In this document: positions 8,476 through 17,547 of the stretch, piece by piece | Layout of the letters: each line of letters begins with the position of its first letter | How positions within the stretch are numbered: position 1 is the stretch's first letter | DNA from: Pseudoroseomonas cervicalis | GTDB lineage: Bacteria; Pseudomonadota; Alphaproteobacteria; Acetobacterales; Acetobacteraceae | Length of the DNA: 64,000 bases | Assembly (NCBI RefSeq): GCF_030818485.1 | Contig: NZ_JAUTAJ010000004.1 | Location: 3,195,501 to 3,259,500 of the forward strand | Direction: 5' to 3' | Notes under the pieces: generated by a model | Databases searched by the model: none | What the model saw: the letters and a program-made list of their open reading frames with translations, nothing else | Told to the model about the DNA's origin: nothing | Program-made: the position numbers and the translations under genes

Positions 8476-8919
8476 TCAGGCGCGCAGCGCGGCAAAGAAG
8501 TCACGCAGCAGGGTGGCGCATTCGCCCTCGCGCACGCCGCCCACCACCTCGGGCGCGTGGTGGCAGGAGGGGGCGGCGTAGATGCGCGCGCCATGCTCCA
8601 CCCCGCCGCCCTTCGGGTCATAGGCGCCGAAGACGACACGGCGGATGCGGAAGAAGCTGGCGGCCTGGGCGCACATCGGGCAGGGCTCCAGCGTCACTGT
8701 CAGGGTGCAGCCGGGCAGGCGGGGGGAGCCGAGGGCGGCCGCCGCCTGGCGCAGCGCCAGCATCTCGGCATGGGCGCTGGCGTCGTGGTCCTGCTCCACC
8801 CGGTTGCCGGCGCGGCCCAGCACGCGCCCGGCCGCGTCGGTCACCACCGCCCCCACCGGGACCTCGCCCCGGGCGGCGGCGTCGCGCGCCTCCTGCAGCG
8901 CGATCTCGATGGGGGTCAT
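8476..8919 (-). CDS. tadA: tRNA adenosine(34) deaminase TadA
   Basis: TadA converts adenosine to inosine at the wobble base of tRNA-Arg(ACG). The 147-residue protein has the cytidine-deaminase fold with the HAE motif at H50-E52 (zinc ligand and proton shuttle) and PCPMC with zinc ligands C80 and C83. The block GNRVEQDHDASAHAEML and the later YDPKGGGVEHG are typical of TadA rather than of guanine or cytosine deaminases. It lies 7 bases downstream of an SDR gene, so the two are likely co-transcribed. Confidence 0.92.
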   Translation of the reverse strand: MTPIEIALQEARDAAARGEVPVGAVVTDAAGRVLGRAGNRVEQDHDASAHAEMLALRQAAAALGSPRLPGCTLTVTLEPCPMCAQAASFFRIRRVVFGAYDPKGGGVEHGARIYAAPSCHHAPEVVGGVREGECATLLRDFFAALRA

Positions 8920-8926
8920 GGGCTGC

Positions 8927-9676
8927 TCAGGGCCCGATCAGCTGGCCGCCATCGACCACGATGCCCTGGCCGGTCACCCAGCGGGCGCGGTGGGAGGCCA
9001 GGAACAGCACGACATCGGCCACCTCCTCCGGCGTGCCGAGGCGGCCGAAGGGGATCTGCTTCAGGGTCGCGTTGTAGAGGTCCGGGTCGGTGGTGCGGCG
9101 CTGTTCCCAGCTGCCGCCGGGGAATTCGATGGAGCCGGGGGCCACGGCGTTCACGCGGATGCCCTGGCGGGCCAGCATCTTCGCCTGGCTGGCGGTGTAG
9201 TGCAGCACGGCGGCCTTGATGGCGCCGTAGGGGGCGGTGCGGCTGGTGGCGCGCATGGCCGAGATGGAGGAGACGTTGACGATCGAGCCGCCCTCCGCCT
9301 TCTGCAGCCAGGGCAGCGCGGCCTGGGAGGCGCGGACGATGGCCATCATGTCCACCTGGAAGGAGGCGGCCCAGCCGGCCTCGTCATCACTGGCGCCGAA
9401 GCCGGAGGCGTTGTTGACCAGCACGTCGATGCCGCCCAGCGCCGCGGCGGCCTGCGGCACGAAGCGGGCGATCTCCTCCGCCTTGGCCAGGTCGCAGGGC
9501 GCGGCGAAGGCGGTGACGCCCTGGGCCGCGATCTCCTGCCGCGCGGCCTCCAGCGGCCCGGCGCCGCGGGCGCAGATGGCGACCGAGGCGCCCTGGCTGG
9601 CGAAGCCGAGGGCGATGCTGCGCCCGATGCCGCGGCTGCCGCCCATGACCACGACGCGCCTGCCCTTGAATTCCAT
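8927..9676 (-). CDS. SDR family oxidoreductase
   Basis: The 249-residue classical short-chain dehydrogenase has the cofactor motif GGSRGIG (12-18), NNAS, the catalytic Ser in NVSSIS and YxxxK as YGAIK, and the C-terminal VTGQGIVVDGGQ. It probably reduces or oxidises a small carbonyl or alcohol compound with NAD(P)H; the substrate is unknown. The start MEFKGRRVVV is the usual family start; upstream in-frame sequence overlaps a hairpin repeat and is not protein-like. First gene of a probable three-gene unit with tadA and the MFS transporter. Confidence 0.92.
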   Translation of the reverse strand: MEFKGRRVVVMGGSRGIGRSIALGFASQGASVAICARGAGPLEAARQEIAAQGVTAFAAPCDLAKAEEIARFVPQAAAALGGIDVLVNNASGFGASDDEAGWAASFQVDMMAIVRASQAALPWLQKAEGGSIVNVSSISAMRATSRTAPYGAIKAAVLHYTASQAKMLARQGIRVNAVAPGSIEFPGGSWEQRRTTDPDLYNATLKQIPFGRLGTPEEVADVVLFLASHRARWVTGQGIVVDGGQLIGP

Positions 9677-9759
9677 CGCCGCTTCCTCGTTCTGGCTGAG
9701 CCGCCAGATCACTCCAAAGCGCCTGTTGCGGCAAGGCACCCCAAACCGATGGCGGGGTC

Positions 9760-9808
9760 CGGGGTGGCCCTGCCACCCCGGCGGGGGCCCGGGGGCAGCG
9801 CCCCCGGA
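9760..9808. repeat. GC-hairpin repeat element (copy 2)
   Basis: Two perfect hairpins with 3-nt loops: CCGGGGTGGC with loop CCT (9760-9782) and CCGGGGGC with loop AGC (9790-9808). The first is identical to one at 49920-49942. It lies between the divergent SDR and C26 hydrolase genes. Confidence 0.7.
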
Positions 9809-9854
9809 GCGCATTTCCATTGTGTCCTTCCCGGCACGGCGGTAGCACGCGCTG

Positions 9855-10580
9855 ATGCGCACCACCCCCCTGATCGGCCTGACCCTGGATGCGGAGCAGC
9901 CGGGCGGCTACTCCAAGCTCCCCTGGTATGCCCTGCGGCAGAACTATTTTGACAGTGTCGCCCGTGCGGGTGGCCTGCCGATCGCCTTGCCGCATCTGGC
10001 CGAGCAGGCGGAGCGCTATCTGGACGAGATCGACGGGCTGCTGGTGACGGGCGGTGCCTTCGATGTGGATCCCTCTCTGTATGGCGGTGGGCCGAAGCAC
10101 GACAGTGTGGTGCTGAAGCAGGGCCGCACGGCCTTCGAGCTGGCGATGGTGCGTGGTGCGCTGGAGCGCGACATGCCGATCCTCGGCATCTGCGGCGGCG
10201 AGCAGCTGCTGGCGGTGGTGCTGGGCGGCACGCTGATCCAGCATATCCCGGACAGCGTGCCCGAGGCGCTGGCGCATGAGCAGCCCAATCCGCGCACCGA
10301 GCCGGGGCATGAGGTGGCGCTGACGGAGGGCACGCTGCTCTCGCGCATCGTCGGCGCGCCGCGCATGGCGGTGAATTCGGCGCATCACCAGGCGGTGGCG
10401 CGGCCCGGGCCGGGCTCGGTGGTCAATGCCGTGGCGCCGGACGGGGTGATCGAGGGCATCGAATCCACCGCGCATCGCTTCGCGCTGGGGGTGCAGTGGC
10501 ACCCGGAATATGCGGTGGATTCCAGGGACCAGAGCATCCTCGACGCCTTTGTCGCCGCCTGCCGGGAGCGCCGGGCATGA
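9855..10580 (+). CDS. Gamma-glutamyl-gamma-aminobutyrate hydrolase family protein (peptidase C26)
   Basis: The 241-residue class-I glutamine amidotransferase-like hydrolase resembles PuuD, which cleaves gamma-glutamyl-GABA. The triad is visible: nucleophile C113 in GICGGEQLL, then H216 and E218 in QWHPEY. DGLLVTGGAFDVDPSLYG is the family oxyanion region. The PuuD role is an inference; other C26 members act on different gamma-glutamyl amides. Its stop overlaps the next start by four bases (ATGA), so it is translationally coupled to the pseudouridine synthase gene. A hairpin repeat lies just upstream. Confidence 0.88.
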   Translation: MRTTPLIGLTLDAEQPGGYSKLPWYALRQNYFDSVARAGGLPIALPHLAEQAERYLDEIDGLLVTGGAFDVDPSLYGGGPKHDSVVLKQGRTAFELAMVRGALERDMPILGICGGEQLLAVVLGGTLIQHIPDSVPEALAHEQPNPRTEPGHEVALTEGTLLSRIVGAPRMAVNSAHHQAVARPGPGSVVNAVAPDGVIEGIESTAHRFALGVQWHPEYAVDSRDQSILDAFVAACRERRA

Positions 10581-11569
10581 GCGAGGAGCAGGATGGCCCG
10601 AAGGGCGAGCGCATCGCCAAATGGCTGGCGCGCGCCGGCATCGCCAGCCGCCGCGACGCGGAGAAGCTGATCGCCGAGGGGCAGGTGGCGGTGAATGGCC
10701 GCGTGCTGGACGGGCCGGCCAATTTCGTCCAGCCGGGCGACAGCGTCACCGTCTCCGGCAAGAAGGTGGGGGAGCCGGAGCGCACGCGGCTGTTCCGCTA
10801 CCACAAGCCGCCGGGCCTGGTGACCACGCACAAGGACCCGGAAGGCCGCCGCACCGTGTTCGAGGAGCTGCCCGCCGGCCTGCCGCGGCTGGTCTCGGTC
10901 GGGCGGCTCGACCTCAATTCCGAGGGGCTGCTGCTGCTGACCAATGATGGCGCGCTCAGCCGCAAGCTGGAGCTGCCGGACAATCAGTGGATCCGCCGCT
11001 ACCGCGCCCGCGTGCATGGCCGGGTGGATGAGCGCGCTTTGGCCGCCCTGGCGAATGGCGTGACGGTGGAGGGCGTGGCCTATGGCCCGATCCAGGCCGG
11101 GCTCGATTCCCGCCAGGGCACCAATGCCTGGCTGACCGTCTCGCTGAGCGAGGGCAAGAATCGCGAGGTGCGGCGCGTGCTGCAGCATCTGGGGCTGACG
11201 GTGACGCGGCTGATCCGCATCGCCTATGGCCCCTTCGCGCTCGCCGACCTGCCGCGCGGCGCGGTGGAGGAGATCAACGCCAAGGTGCTGCGCGAGCAGT
11301 TGGGGCTGGACGCGCCGCCGCGCATCAAGCGCGGCGTGGTGCTGGCCGCCGAGGCGCGCGCCGCGCGCGAGGCCGCCGCCGCCAGCGGGGCCGAGGGCGC
11401 TGCCGCCAAGCCGGAGGCGGTGCAGCGCAGCCGCCCGGCCCGCCCGCCGCGCGCCCGCAACGCCACCGAGAAGCTGCGCCGCCCCTGGGGCGCCGTGGCG
11501 CAGGGGCCGGATGCCGACCAGCCGGAAGGCCCCGGCCGCCGCGGCGCGCGCAAGCCGCGCCAGGGCTGA
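10577..11569 (+). CDS. rRNA pseudouridine synthase, RluB type
   Basis: The 330-residue protein has an S4 RNA-binding domain (about 11-58, starting ERIAKWLARAGIASRRDAEKLI) and an RsuA/RluB-type catalytic domain with the active-site Asp D112 in GRLDLNSEGLLLLTNDG. RluB makes pseudouridine 2605 in 23S rRNA. The C-terminal 60 residues are a basic Ala/Pro/Arg tail, common in alphaproteobacterial members. It overlaps the preceding gene by four bases, and rsmD follows after 12 bases, giving an rRNA-modification pair. Confidence 0.92.
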   Translation: MSEEQDGPKGERIAKWLARAGIASRRDAEKLIAEGQVAVNGRVLDGPANFVQPGDSVTVSGKKVGEPERTRLFRYHKPPGLVTTHKDPEGRRTVFEELPAGLPRLVSVGRLDLNSEGLLLLTNDGALSRKLELPDNQWIRRYRARVHGRVDERALAALANGVTVEGVAYGPIQAGLDSRQGTNAWLTVSLSEGKNREVRRVLQHLGLTVTRLIRIAYGPFALADLPRGAVEEINAKVLREQLGLDAPPRIKRGVVLAAEARAAREAAAASGAEGAAAKPEAVQRSRPARPPRARNATEKLRRPWGAVAQGPDADQPEGPGRRGARKPRQG

Positions 11570-11581
11570 GGCCGGGCCGCG

Positions 11582-12160
11582 ATGCGCATCATCGCCGGGC
11601 GGCAGCGCGGGCGGCAGCTGCAGGCGCCGCCGGGCGCCGCCACCCGCCCCACCGCCGACCGGGTGCGGCAGGCGCTGTTCGACATGCTGTGGCACGCCCC
11701 CTGGGCGGGGCGCGAGCGCATCGAGGATGCCCTGGTGCTGGACGCTTTCGCCGGCACCGGCGCGCTGGGGCTGGAGGCGCTGTCGCGCGGCGCCGCCCAT
11801 GCCACCTTCATCGAGCAGGACCGGGTGGCGCTGGCCATCCTGCGCGCCAATATCGCCGCCTGCCGGGCGGAGGATGCGGTGCGGGTGATCGGCGGCGACG
11901 CGACGCGGCCGCCGCGCGCCACGCGGCCCTGCGGGCTGGTCTTCCTCGACCCGCCCTATGGCAGGGAGCTGGTGCCGAAGGCGGTGGCGGCGCTCGGCGC
12001 CGCCGGCTGGATCGCCCCCGACGCGCTGCTGGTGGCCGAGACGGGGCGCGAGGAAGCGCTGGATTTGCCGGGCTTCGAGACGATGGCGCTGCGCGAGCAT
12101 GGCGCGGCGGCGCTGCATTGCTTCCGTGGCGTGGGCGGAACGATAGACACGCCAGGGTGA
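11582..12160 (+). CDS. rsmD: 16S rRNA (guanine(966)-N(2))-methyltransferase RsmD
   Basis: The 192-residue Rossmann methyltransferase starts MRIIAGRQRGRQLQAPPG, the characteristic RsmD N-terminus. It carries the SAM motif DAFAGTGALGLEALSRGA (about 54-71) and the catalytic DPPY at 123-126, which identifies N6-adenine/N2-guanine methylation. It methylates G966 in the 30S subunit. The gene is 12 bases downstream of the RluB-type gene and likely co-transcribed. Confidence 0.95.
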   Translation: MRIIAGRQRGRQLQAPPGAATRPTADRVRQALFDMLWHAPWAGRERIEDALVLDAFAGTGALGLEALSRGAAHATFIEQDRVALAILRANIAACRAEDAVRVIGGDATRPPRATRPCGLVFLDPPYGRELVPKAVAALGAAGWIAPDALLVAETGREEALDLPGFETMALREHGAAALHCFRGVGGTIDTPG

Positions 12161-12254
12161 TGCCGGCGCGGCCGGGATCGGCGGGAAACCGCCGAACCTC
12201 GCCGCCCTGGCCCGGTTGCCTCTGCTGCACCCCCAGCAGAAGGGAACCGCCTGC

Positions 12255-13175
12255 ATGTTCATGCGGATCGACCGCCTTCAGGCCGAGCTGCCCGCGCCCA
12301 AGCGCGCCGACCCCAACGCCGCCGCCGCCCTGCAGGAGCTGCTGGGCGGCAAGTATGGCGAGATGTCGACGCTCGGGAACTACATGTTCCAGAGCTTCAA
12401 TTTCCGCAGCAAGAGCAAGCTGCGCCCCTTCTACAGCCTGGTCGCCAGCATCACCGCCGAGGAACTGGGCCATGTCGAGCTGGTCTCCAACGGCGTCGCC
12501 ATGCTGGCGAACGGCCCCGACCAGGGGCTGGACACGCAGGATGGCGGCGACATCTCGGGCGCGCCCTTCGAGGCGATGAAGGATATCCGCAGCGCGGCCT
12601 CCTTCTTCTCGGCCAATGGCGGCGCCCTGCCGGTGAACAGCAATTCCATGTCCTGGAATGCGGATTTCGTTACCACCACCGGCAATGTGGTGTTCGACCT
12701 GCTGCACAATTTCCACCTGGAATGCGGCGCGCGGCTGCACAAGCTGCGGGTCTATGAGAGCCTGACCGACCCCACGGGGCGCGAGGTCTGCGGCTATCTG
12801 CTGGTGCGCGGCTCGGTCCACGCCCATGCCTATGCGCTGGCGCTGAAGAAGATCACCGGCGTGGCCATCGAGAAGATGCTGCCGGTGCCGAACATCCCGC
12901 TCGGCAACATCCCCGAATGCCAGAAATACCTGCAGGAGGGTTCGCACCGCCGGCTCTACCGCTTCAGCCCGGAGGATTATTCCGAGATGGCCGGCATCTG
13001 GGAGGGCGAGCAGGCCCTGCCCGGCGACCCGCCCGGCGAGCTGGAGGTGGTGGACGGCCTGCCCGAGGGCGGCAAGATCCACCAGCTGGAGGGTGTGCCC
13101 TCCGCCTTCAGCCCGGATTACGCGCCGGAGGAGATGCTGGAGATCGCGACGAAGCTGTACAAGGCTTCGCGCTGA
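12255..13175 (+). CDS. Manganese catalase family protein
   Basis: The 306-residue four-helix-bundle protein resembles non-haem dimanganese catalases (PF05067), which split hydrogen peroxide. Metal ligands are visible in E36 (GKYGEMSTLGNY) and in ITAEELGHVE (about 66-75), with later Glu/His positions in FHLECGARLH and RGSVHAHAYA. The length fits the family. I chose the ATG at 12255 (MFMRIDRLQAELP), which matches the family N-terminus, over an upstream frame extension. It is a single-gene unit ending at a shared terminator. Confidence 0.93.
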   Translation: MFMRIDRLQAELPAPKRADPNAAAALQELLGGKYGEMSTLGNYMFQSFNFRSKSKLRPFYSLVASITAEELGHVELVSNGVAMLANGPDQGLDTQDGGDISGAPFEAMKDIRSAASFFSANGGALPVNSNSMSWNADFVTTTGNVVFDLLHNFHLECGARLHKLRVYESLTDPTGREVCGYLLVRGSVHAHAYALALKKITGVAIEKMLPVPNIPLGNIPECQKYLQEGSHRRLYRFSPEDYSEMAGIWEGEQALPGDPPGELEVVDGLPEGGKIHQLEGVPSAFSPDYAPEEMLEIATKLYKASR

Positions 13176-13205
13176 TCCCCTGCCGCAGGGCAGGCCGAAA
13201 AAGAG

Positions 13206-13231
13206 AGGGCCGGGGAGCGATCCCCGGCCCT
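13206..13231. terminator. Terminator between convergent Mn catalase and glycosyltransferase genes
   Basis: An 11-bp stem AGGGCCGGGGA with loop GCGA. Read on the minus strand it is followed by CTCTTTTT, so it ends the glycosyltransferase gene; on the plus strand the following T-run is poor. Confidence 0.85.
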
Positions 13232-13257
13232 GCCTCGTTTCACGGGAAACGCTGGCC

Positions 13258-14625
13258 TCACTCGGCGGCCAGCGCCGGCTCCTCGGTGGGGGCGGGGCGG
13301 GAGAGGTCGACGCCCATGCGGGCATAGACCTCGGCCAGGCGGCGCTCATAGGCCTCCTGGCTAAACAGGGCCGCGCGCTTCGGCCCGGCTTCCGACAGCC
13401 AGCCGCGCAGATCGGCATCGGTGTCGAGGGCGCGGATCGCCTCGGTCAGCGCGCGCACATCGTACGGATCGACGGTGATGGCGGAATCGCCCACCACCTC
13501 GGGCAGGGAGGAGGTGTTGGACGTCAGCACCGGGGTGCCGAGCTTCATCGCCTCCAGCGCCGGCAGGCCGAAACCCTCATAGAGCGAGGGGAAGATCGCC
13601 GCCTTGGCGCCGCGCACCAGCGAGACCAGCAGCCGGAAGGGCGCGTAATCCAGCAGGATGATGCGGCGCTTGGTGCGCAGGATGCTGCCCTCCTGCACCT
13701 GGTAGCGGATATGGTCGTCGAAGAGCAGCTTCAGCTCCTCCTCGCTCTTCCAGGCCTTCTTGCCCACCAGCACCAGCGGCAAATCGGTGCCGGAGGAGAG
13801 ATAGGCCTCGATCATGCGGCCGACATTCTTCTTCGGCTCGATGGCGCCGAAGAACAGGAAGTACTTCTTCCACTCCAGCCCGAAGCTGCCGCGGATCTCG
13901 TCATGCGCCTCGTCCACCGGCTTGTCGGTGAATTTCCGCGGCAGGTCGACGGCCTGGTAGGTGTTCGTCACCTTCTCCGGGTCGGCGCCGAGCAGGTTGA
14001 TGATGTCCTGCCGCGACGCCTCGGAGACGGTGATGATGTGGTCGGCCTTGCGCACGATCTGCCGGTTCATCCGGAAGTAGCGGCGCTTGTTGTCGAGCGT
14101 GGTGTAGGGCAGGCGCAGCGGCACCAGGTCGTGCAGGCAGTAGACGTTCTTGGCCCCCGGCACGCGCATCGGCAGCGGGTAGGTCCAGTGCATGATCTGC
14201 GGCGGGCGCGGCATGCGCACCGTCAGCTGGGTGCCGTAGAGCTTGAAGGCGTTGTGCGCCAGGTTGAAGCCGTTCTCGACATTCCACAGATGGTCGAAAT
14301 GCGGCAGCCGGTTCTCGAAGGTGGTCGAGACGACATTGCCGGTGATCGGCACCTGGCTGGCATATTCGCCAAAGGGCGAGAGCAGCAGCCGCCGCGTGCC
14401 GCGCAGCCAGCGCAGCAGCGGCGCGGCGTCGCCCACCCGGTTGTCGAAGAAGGCGATCTCGCGGATCAGCTGGTTCCGGCTGGGGCTTGCCCTGGTGCCG
14501 TAGAGCACGCCGACCTCGGCGCCCAGCGCCCCCAGGCGGAAGCTCAGGTTGCGCGCATAGGTGGCCACCCCCGTGCCCTGGTCGAGCGCGAGGTTGTATC
14601 CGTCGATGTAGATTCGGGACCGCAT
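13258..14625 (-). CDS. Glycosyltransferase family 4 protein
   Basis: The 455-residue GT-B enzyme has an N-terminal acceptor domain and a C-terminal GT1-type donor domain. The latter includes YFLFFGAIEPKKNVGRMIEAY and the EX7E region EGFGLPALEAMKLGTPVLTS with SLPEVVGDSA. It probably transfers a sugar to a surface polysaccharide at the inner membrane face. Start MRSRIYIDGYNLALDQGTGV is the family start; upstream in-frame residues are not conserved. It is divergent (118 bases) from another glycosyltransferase gene, and the capsule locus lies 4 kb further right. Confidence 0.92.
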   Translation of the reverse strand: MRSRIYIDGYNLALDQGTGVATYARNLSFRLGALGAEVGVLYGTRASPSRNQLIREIAFFDNRVGDAAPLLRWLRGTRRLLLSPFGEYASQVPITGNVVSTTFENRLPHFDHLWNVENGFNLAHNAFKLYGTQLTVRMPRPPQIMHWTYPLPMRVPGAKNVYCLHDLVPLRLPYTTLDNKRRYFRMNRQIVRKADHIITVSEASRQDIINLLGADPEKVTNTYQAVDLPRKFTDKPVDEAHDEIRGSFGLEWKKYFLFFGAIEPKKNVGRMIEAYLSSGTDLPLVLVGKKAWKSEEELKLLFDDHIRYQVQEGSILRTKRRIILLDYAPFRLLVSLVRGAKAAIFPSLYEGFGLPALEAMKLGTPVLTSNTSSLPEVVGDSAITVDPYDVRALTEAIRALDTDADLRGWLSEAGPKRAALFSQEAYERRLAEVYARMGVDLSRPAPTEEPALAAE

Positions 14626-14743
14626 GGACCGCAGCCTAGCGGAGCGGAGGCGCCGAGCGAAGCACACTTCCGCGCAAGCACCCCTTGACCTGGGCGTGGC
14701 CAGAGCGGCGTTAGAGGGCAGCGAGCGCAGGAGAGCGGCAGGC

Positions 14744-16918
14744 ATGGATGAGCGCCAGGCGGAGGAGCGGCAGGACGGGGCCGGGCAGGACCAGGCCGAG
14801 GCGCTGCGCGCGAAGGCCGACCGGCTGCGCGACCAGCAGCGCTGGCAGGACGCCGCTGCCGCCTATGGCGAATTCCTCCGCCTGCAGCCCGAGGATGCGG
14901 GCATGCGCGTGCAGCAGGGCCATTGCCTGAAGGAGGCGGGCGACCTCGCCGGCGCGCTGGCCCTGTACCGCCAGGCCGCGGCCCAGCGCCCGCGCGATGC
15001 CGATATCCCGCTGCAGATCGGCCATGCCGAGAAGCTGCGCGGCCAGCGCGCCGCGGCGCGCGAGGCCTATGCGCAGGCCGCCCTGCTGGCCCCCGAGGCC
15101 CCCGGGAACGACGACCCCTGGCGTGAATGGTCCGCGCTGGCCCGCGAGATGCCGGGCCTGCCGGCGCCCCTCGCCGGCGGCGTGGTGCTGGACCTCACCG
15201 ACCTCGCCTGCTGGGTGCGCGGCGGGCGGCGCGCGCCGTCCGGCATCCAGCGCGTGCAGCTCGACCTGACGCGCGCCGCCCTGGCCCGCGACACGGCGCC
15301 GCGCCTCTGCGCCATGCCGCGCGCCGGCGGCCCCTGGCGCGAACTGCCGGCGCCGCTCTTCCTGCGCCTCGACCGGCTGATGACCACCGGCGCCGATCCT
15401 GAAGACGCGGATTGGCGCGACACCGTCGCGCTCCTGGAAGAAGTCCTGGCGGCGCCGCCGGCGCTGCGCTTCGCCCCCGGCGCCGTGCTGGCGACGCTGG
15501 GCGGCAGCTGGAGCCTGCCCGACCACCTGGCCTGCCTGCGCGCCGCGCGGCAGCGCGACGGGCTGCGCCATGTGCCGCTGCTGCATGACTGCATTCCGCT
15601 GCTGCTGCCGGAATACTGCACCGAGGGCACCAGCCGCGACTATGCGCGCTGGTTCGCCAACCTGCCGCTGCACGCCGATGGGGTGATCGCCGTCTCCCGC
15701 TCCACCGAGCAGGACATGCAGCGCCTGCTGCGCGAGAGCCTGCCGGAGCTGCCGATCCCGGCCAGCGCCGTGCTGCGGCTGGATGCGGCGCCGCGCGCGC
15801 CGTCCGGCCCCGTGCCGCCGCACCGGCTGCTGCGCGACGGCCAGCCCTTCGTGCTCTTCGTCTCCACCATCGAGGGGCGCAAGAACCACCTGATGGCCTT
15901 CAATGCCTGGCTGGCGCTGCTGCGCCGGCTGGGCAGCGCCGCGGTGCCGCGCCTGGTCTGCGTCGGCCGCCCCGGCTGGCGGGCCGAGGCGGCGCTCGGC
16001 CTGCTGGAGGCCTCGCCCGAGCTGCGCGGCAAGGTGCAGATCCTCTCCGACGTGCCGGACCCGCTGCTGGCCGCGCTCTACGGCGCCTGCCTCTTCACCC
16101 TCTACAACAGCCATCATGAGGGCTGGGGCCTGCCGGTGACCGAGAGCCTGGCCGCCGGCAAGCTGGCCGTGGTGCCGCGCCATTCCTCCCTGGTCGAGGC
16201 CGGGGAGGGCGGTGCCGTCTTCTTCGAGCCGGGCAGCGAGCCGGCCCTCGTCGACACGCTGGCGAAGCTGCTCACCGACCCCGGCCATCGCCGGGCGGCC
16301 GAGGCCGCCATCCGCCGCCCCGGCCGCGACTGGGCCGCCGTGGCCGACCGCTTCCTGGCCGAGGCCGCGCGCCTGGCCGCGACCGCCCCGCCGCGCCCGC
16401 TTCCGCCTTTGGCGCCCGGCCTGCCGCACCGCCTGGCCCGGCTCGACGCGCGGCGCCCGGCGCTGTCCATGGCGCTGGCCGAATCGCTGCGCGAGGGTGA
16501 GGGCTGGCACCCGCTCGAACGCTGGGGCTGCTGGACCCGCCCCGGCCTCGCCGCGCTGCGCCTGCCCGAGGCGCTGCCCGAGGCGGCGCTGCGCCTGGAG
16601 CTCGGCCTGCGCGGCGCGCCGGAGGCGGAGCAGGCGGTGGAGATCGCCATCACCCGTGGCGGCAGGCTGCTGGCCGACCCCCTCACGCTCACCCTGCCGG
16701 CCGGCGCCGAGCAGGCCGTGGCGCTGGAGGTGCCGGCCGCCGCCGGCCCGCTGCGCATCGAGCTGCTCTGCCGCGCCCCGGCCGAGGCGGAGGGGCGCGC
16801 CATCGGCATCGGCGTCACCCAGCTCGGCTATGCCGAGGCCGGTGCCATCGGCCAGCGGCTGGACCTGCTGGAGGCGCAGCATTTCCGCCGCGCCCGCAAT
16901 GTGCTGGCCGGGGCATGA
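14744..16918 (+). CDS. TPR-containing family 4 glycosyltransferase
   Basis: The 724-residue protein opens with a TPR-like helical region (about 15-120: AYGEFLRLQPEDAGMRVQQG, then repeats at roughly 34-residue spacing). The middle is a GT-B domain with RRAPSGIQRVQLDLTRAAL, VLFVSTIEGRKNHLMAF and HEGWGLPVTESLAAGK. The last 120 residues form an Ala/Leu/Glu-rich beta-type domain of unknown role. It is likely a polysaccharide glycosyltransferase, with the TPR part giving protein contacts. GGAG precedes the ATG at 14744. The stop overlaps the bluB start by four bases. Confidence 0.9.
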   Translation: MDERQAEERQDGAGQDQAEALRAKADRLRDQQRWQDAAAAYGEFLRLQPEDAGMRVQQGHCLKEAGDLAGALALYRQAAAQRPRDADIPLQIGHAEKLRGQRAAAREAYAQAALLAPEAPGNDDPWREWSALAREMPGLPAPLAGGVVLDLTDLACWVRGGRRAPSGIQRVQLDLTRAALARDTAPRLCAMPRAGGPWRELPAPLFLRLDRLMTTGADPEDADWRDTVALLEEVLAAPPALRFAPGAVLATLGGSWSLPDHLACLRAARQRDGLRHVPLLHDCIPLLLPEYCTEGTSRDYARWFANLPLHADGVIAVSRSTEQDMQRLLRESLPELPIPASAVLRLDAAPRAPSGPVPPHRLLRDGQPFVLFVSTIEGRKNHLMAFNAWLALLRRLGSAAVPRLVCVGRPGWRAEAALGLLEASPELRGKVQILSDVPDPLLAALYGACLFTLYNSHHEGWGLPVTESLAAGKLAVVPRHSSLVEAGEGGAVFFEPGSEPALVDTLAKLLTDPGHRRAAEAAIRRPGRDWAAVADRFLAEAARLAATAPPRPLPPLAPGLPHRLARLDARRPALSMALAESLREGEGWHPLERWGCWTRPGLAALRLPEALPEAALRLELGLRGAPEAEQAVEIAITRGGRLLADPLTLTLPAGAEQAVALEVPAAAGPLRIELLCRAPAEAEGRAIGIGVTQLGYAEAGAIGQRLDLLEAQHFRRARNVLAGA

Positions 16919-17547
16919 CAGCGCCGGATTTCGACGCCCCCTTCCGCGCCCGCTTCGAGGATCTGCTGCGCTGGCGCCGCGATGTGCGGCATTTCCGCCC
17001 CGATCCGCTGCCGCGCGCCACGCTGGACCGGCTGCTGGACCTGGCCGACCTCGCCCCCTCGGTCGGGCTGAGCCAGCCCTGGCGCTTCGTCATCGTGGAC
17101 GACCCCGCGCGCCGGGGCGCGGTGCGGCAGAGCTTCCTGCGCGCCAATGAAGCCGCCCTGGCCGGCCAGCCCGCCGAGCGCGCCACCCTCTATGCCCGGC
17201 TGAAGCTGGAGGGGCTGGACCAAGCGCCCTGCCAGCTCGCCTTGTTCAGCCTGCCCGACCCGGCGCAGGGCCATGGCCTCGGCCGCGCCACCATGGCGCT
17301 GACCCTCGACTATTCCGCGGTGATGGCGCTGCACACGCTGTGGCTGGCCGCCCGCGCCGAGGGCATCGGCCTGGGCTGGGTCTCCATCCTGGAGCCGGAG
17401 GTCGTCACCGCCGCGCTCGACGTGCCGGCGGGCTGGCGGCTGATCGGCTATTTCTGCCTGGGCTACCCGGCAAGCGACGAGGCCGAGCCCGAGCTGCAGC
17501 GCGAAGGCTGGGAAACCCGCCGCCCCACCCCCCGCCTTTCCCGTTGA
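16915..17547 (+). CDS. bluB: 5,6-dimethylbenzimidazole synthase
   Basis: BluB breaks down FMNH2 with oxygen to make dimethylbenzimidazole, the lower ligand of cobalamin. The 210-residue nitroreductase-fold protein has RRDVRHFRPDPLP (about 21-33), the BluB-specific SVGLSQPWRF (49-58) and the C-terminal GYPASDEAEPELQREGW. It overlaps the upstream glycosyltransferase stop in ATGA, although no cobalamin genes lie nearby, so the coupling looks like an accident of genome packing. Confidence 0.93.
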   Translation: MTAPDFDAPFRARFEDLLRWRRDVRHFRPDPLPRATLDRLLDLADLAPSVGLSQPWRFVIVDDPARRGAVRQSFLRANEAALAGQPAERATLYARLKLEGLDQAPCQLALFSLPDPAQGHGLGRATMALTLDYSAVMALHTLWLAARAEGIGLGWVSILEPEVVTAALDVPAGWRLIGYFCLGYPASDEAEPELQREGWETRRPTPRLSR

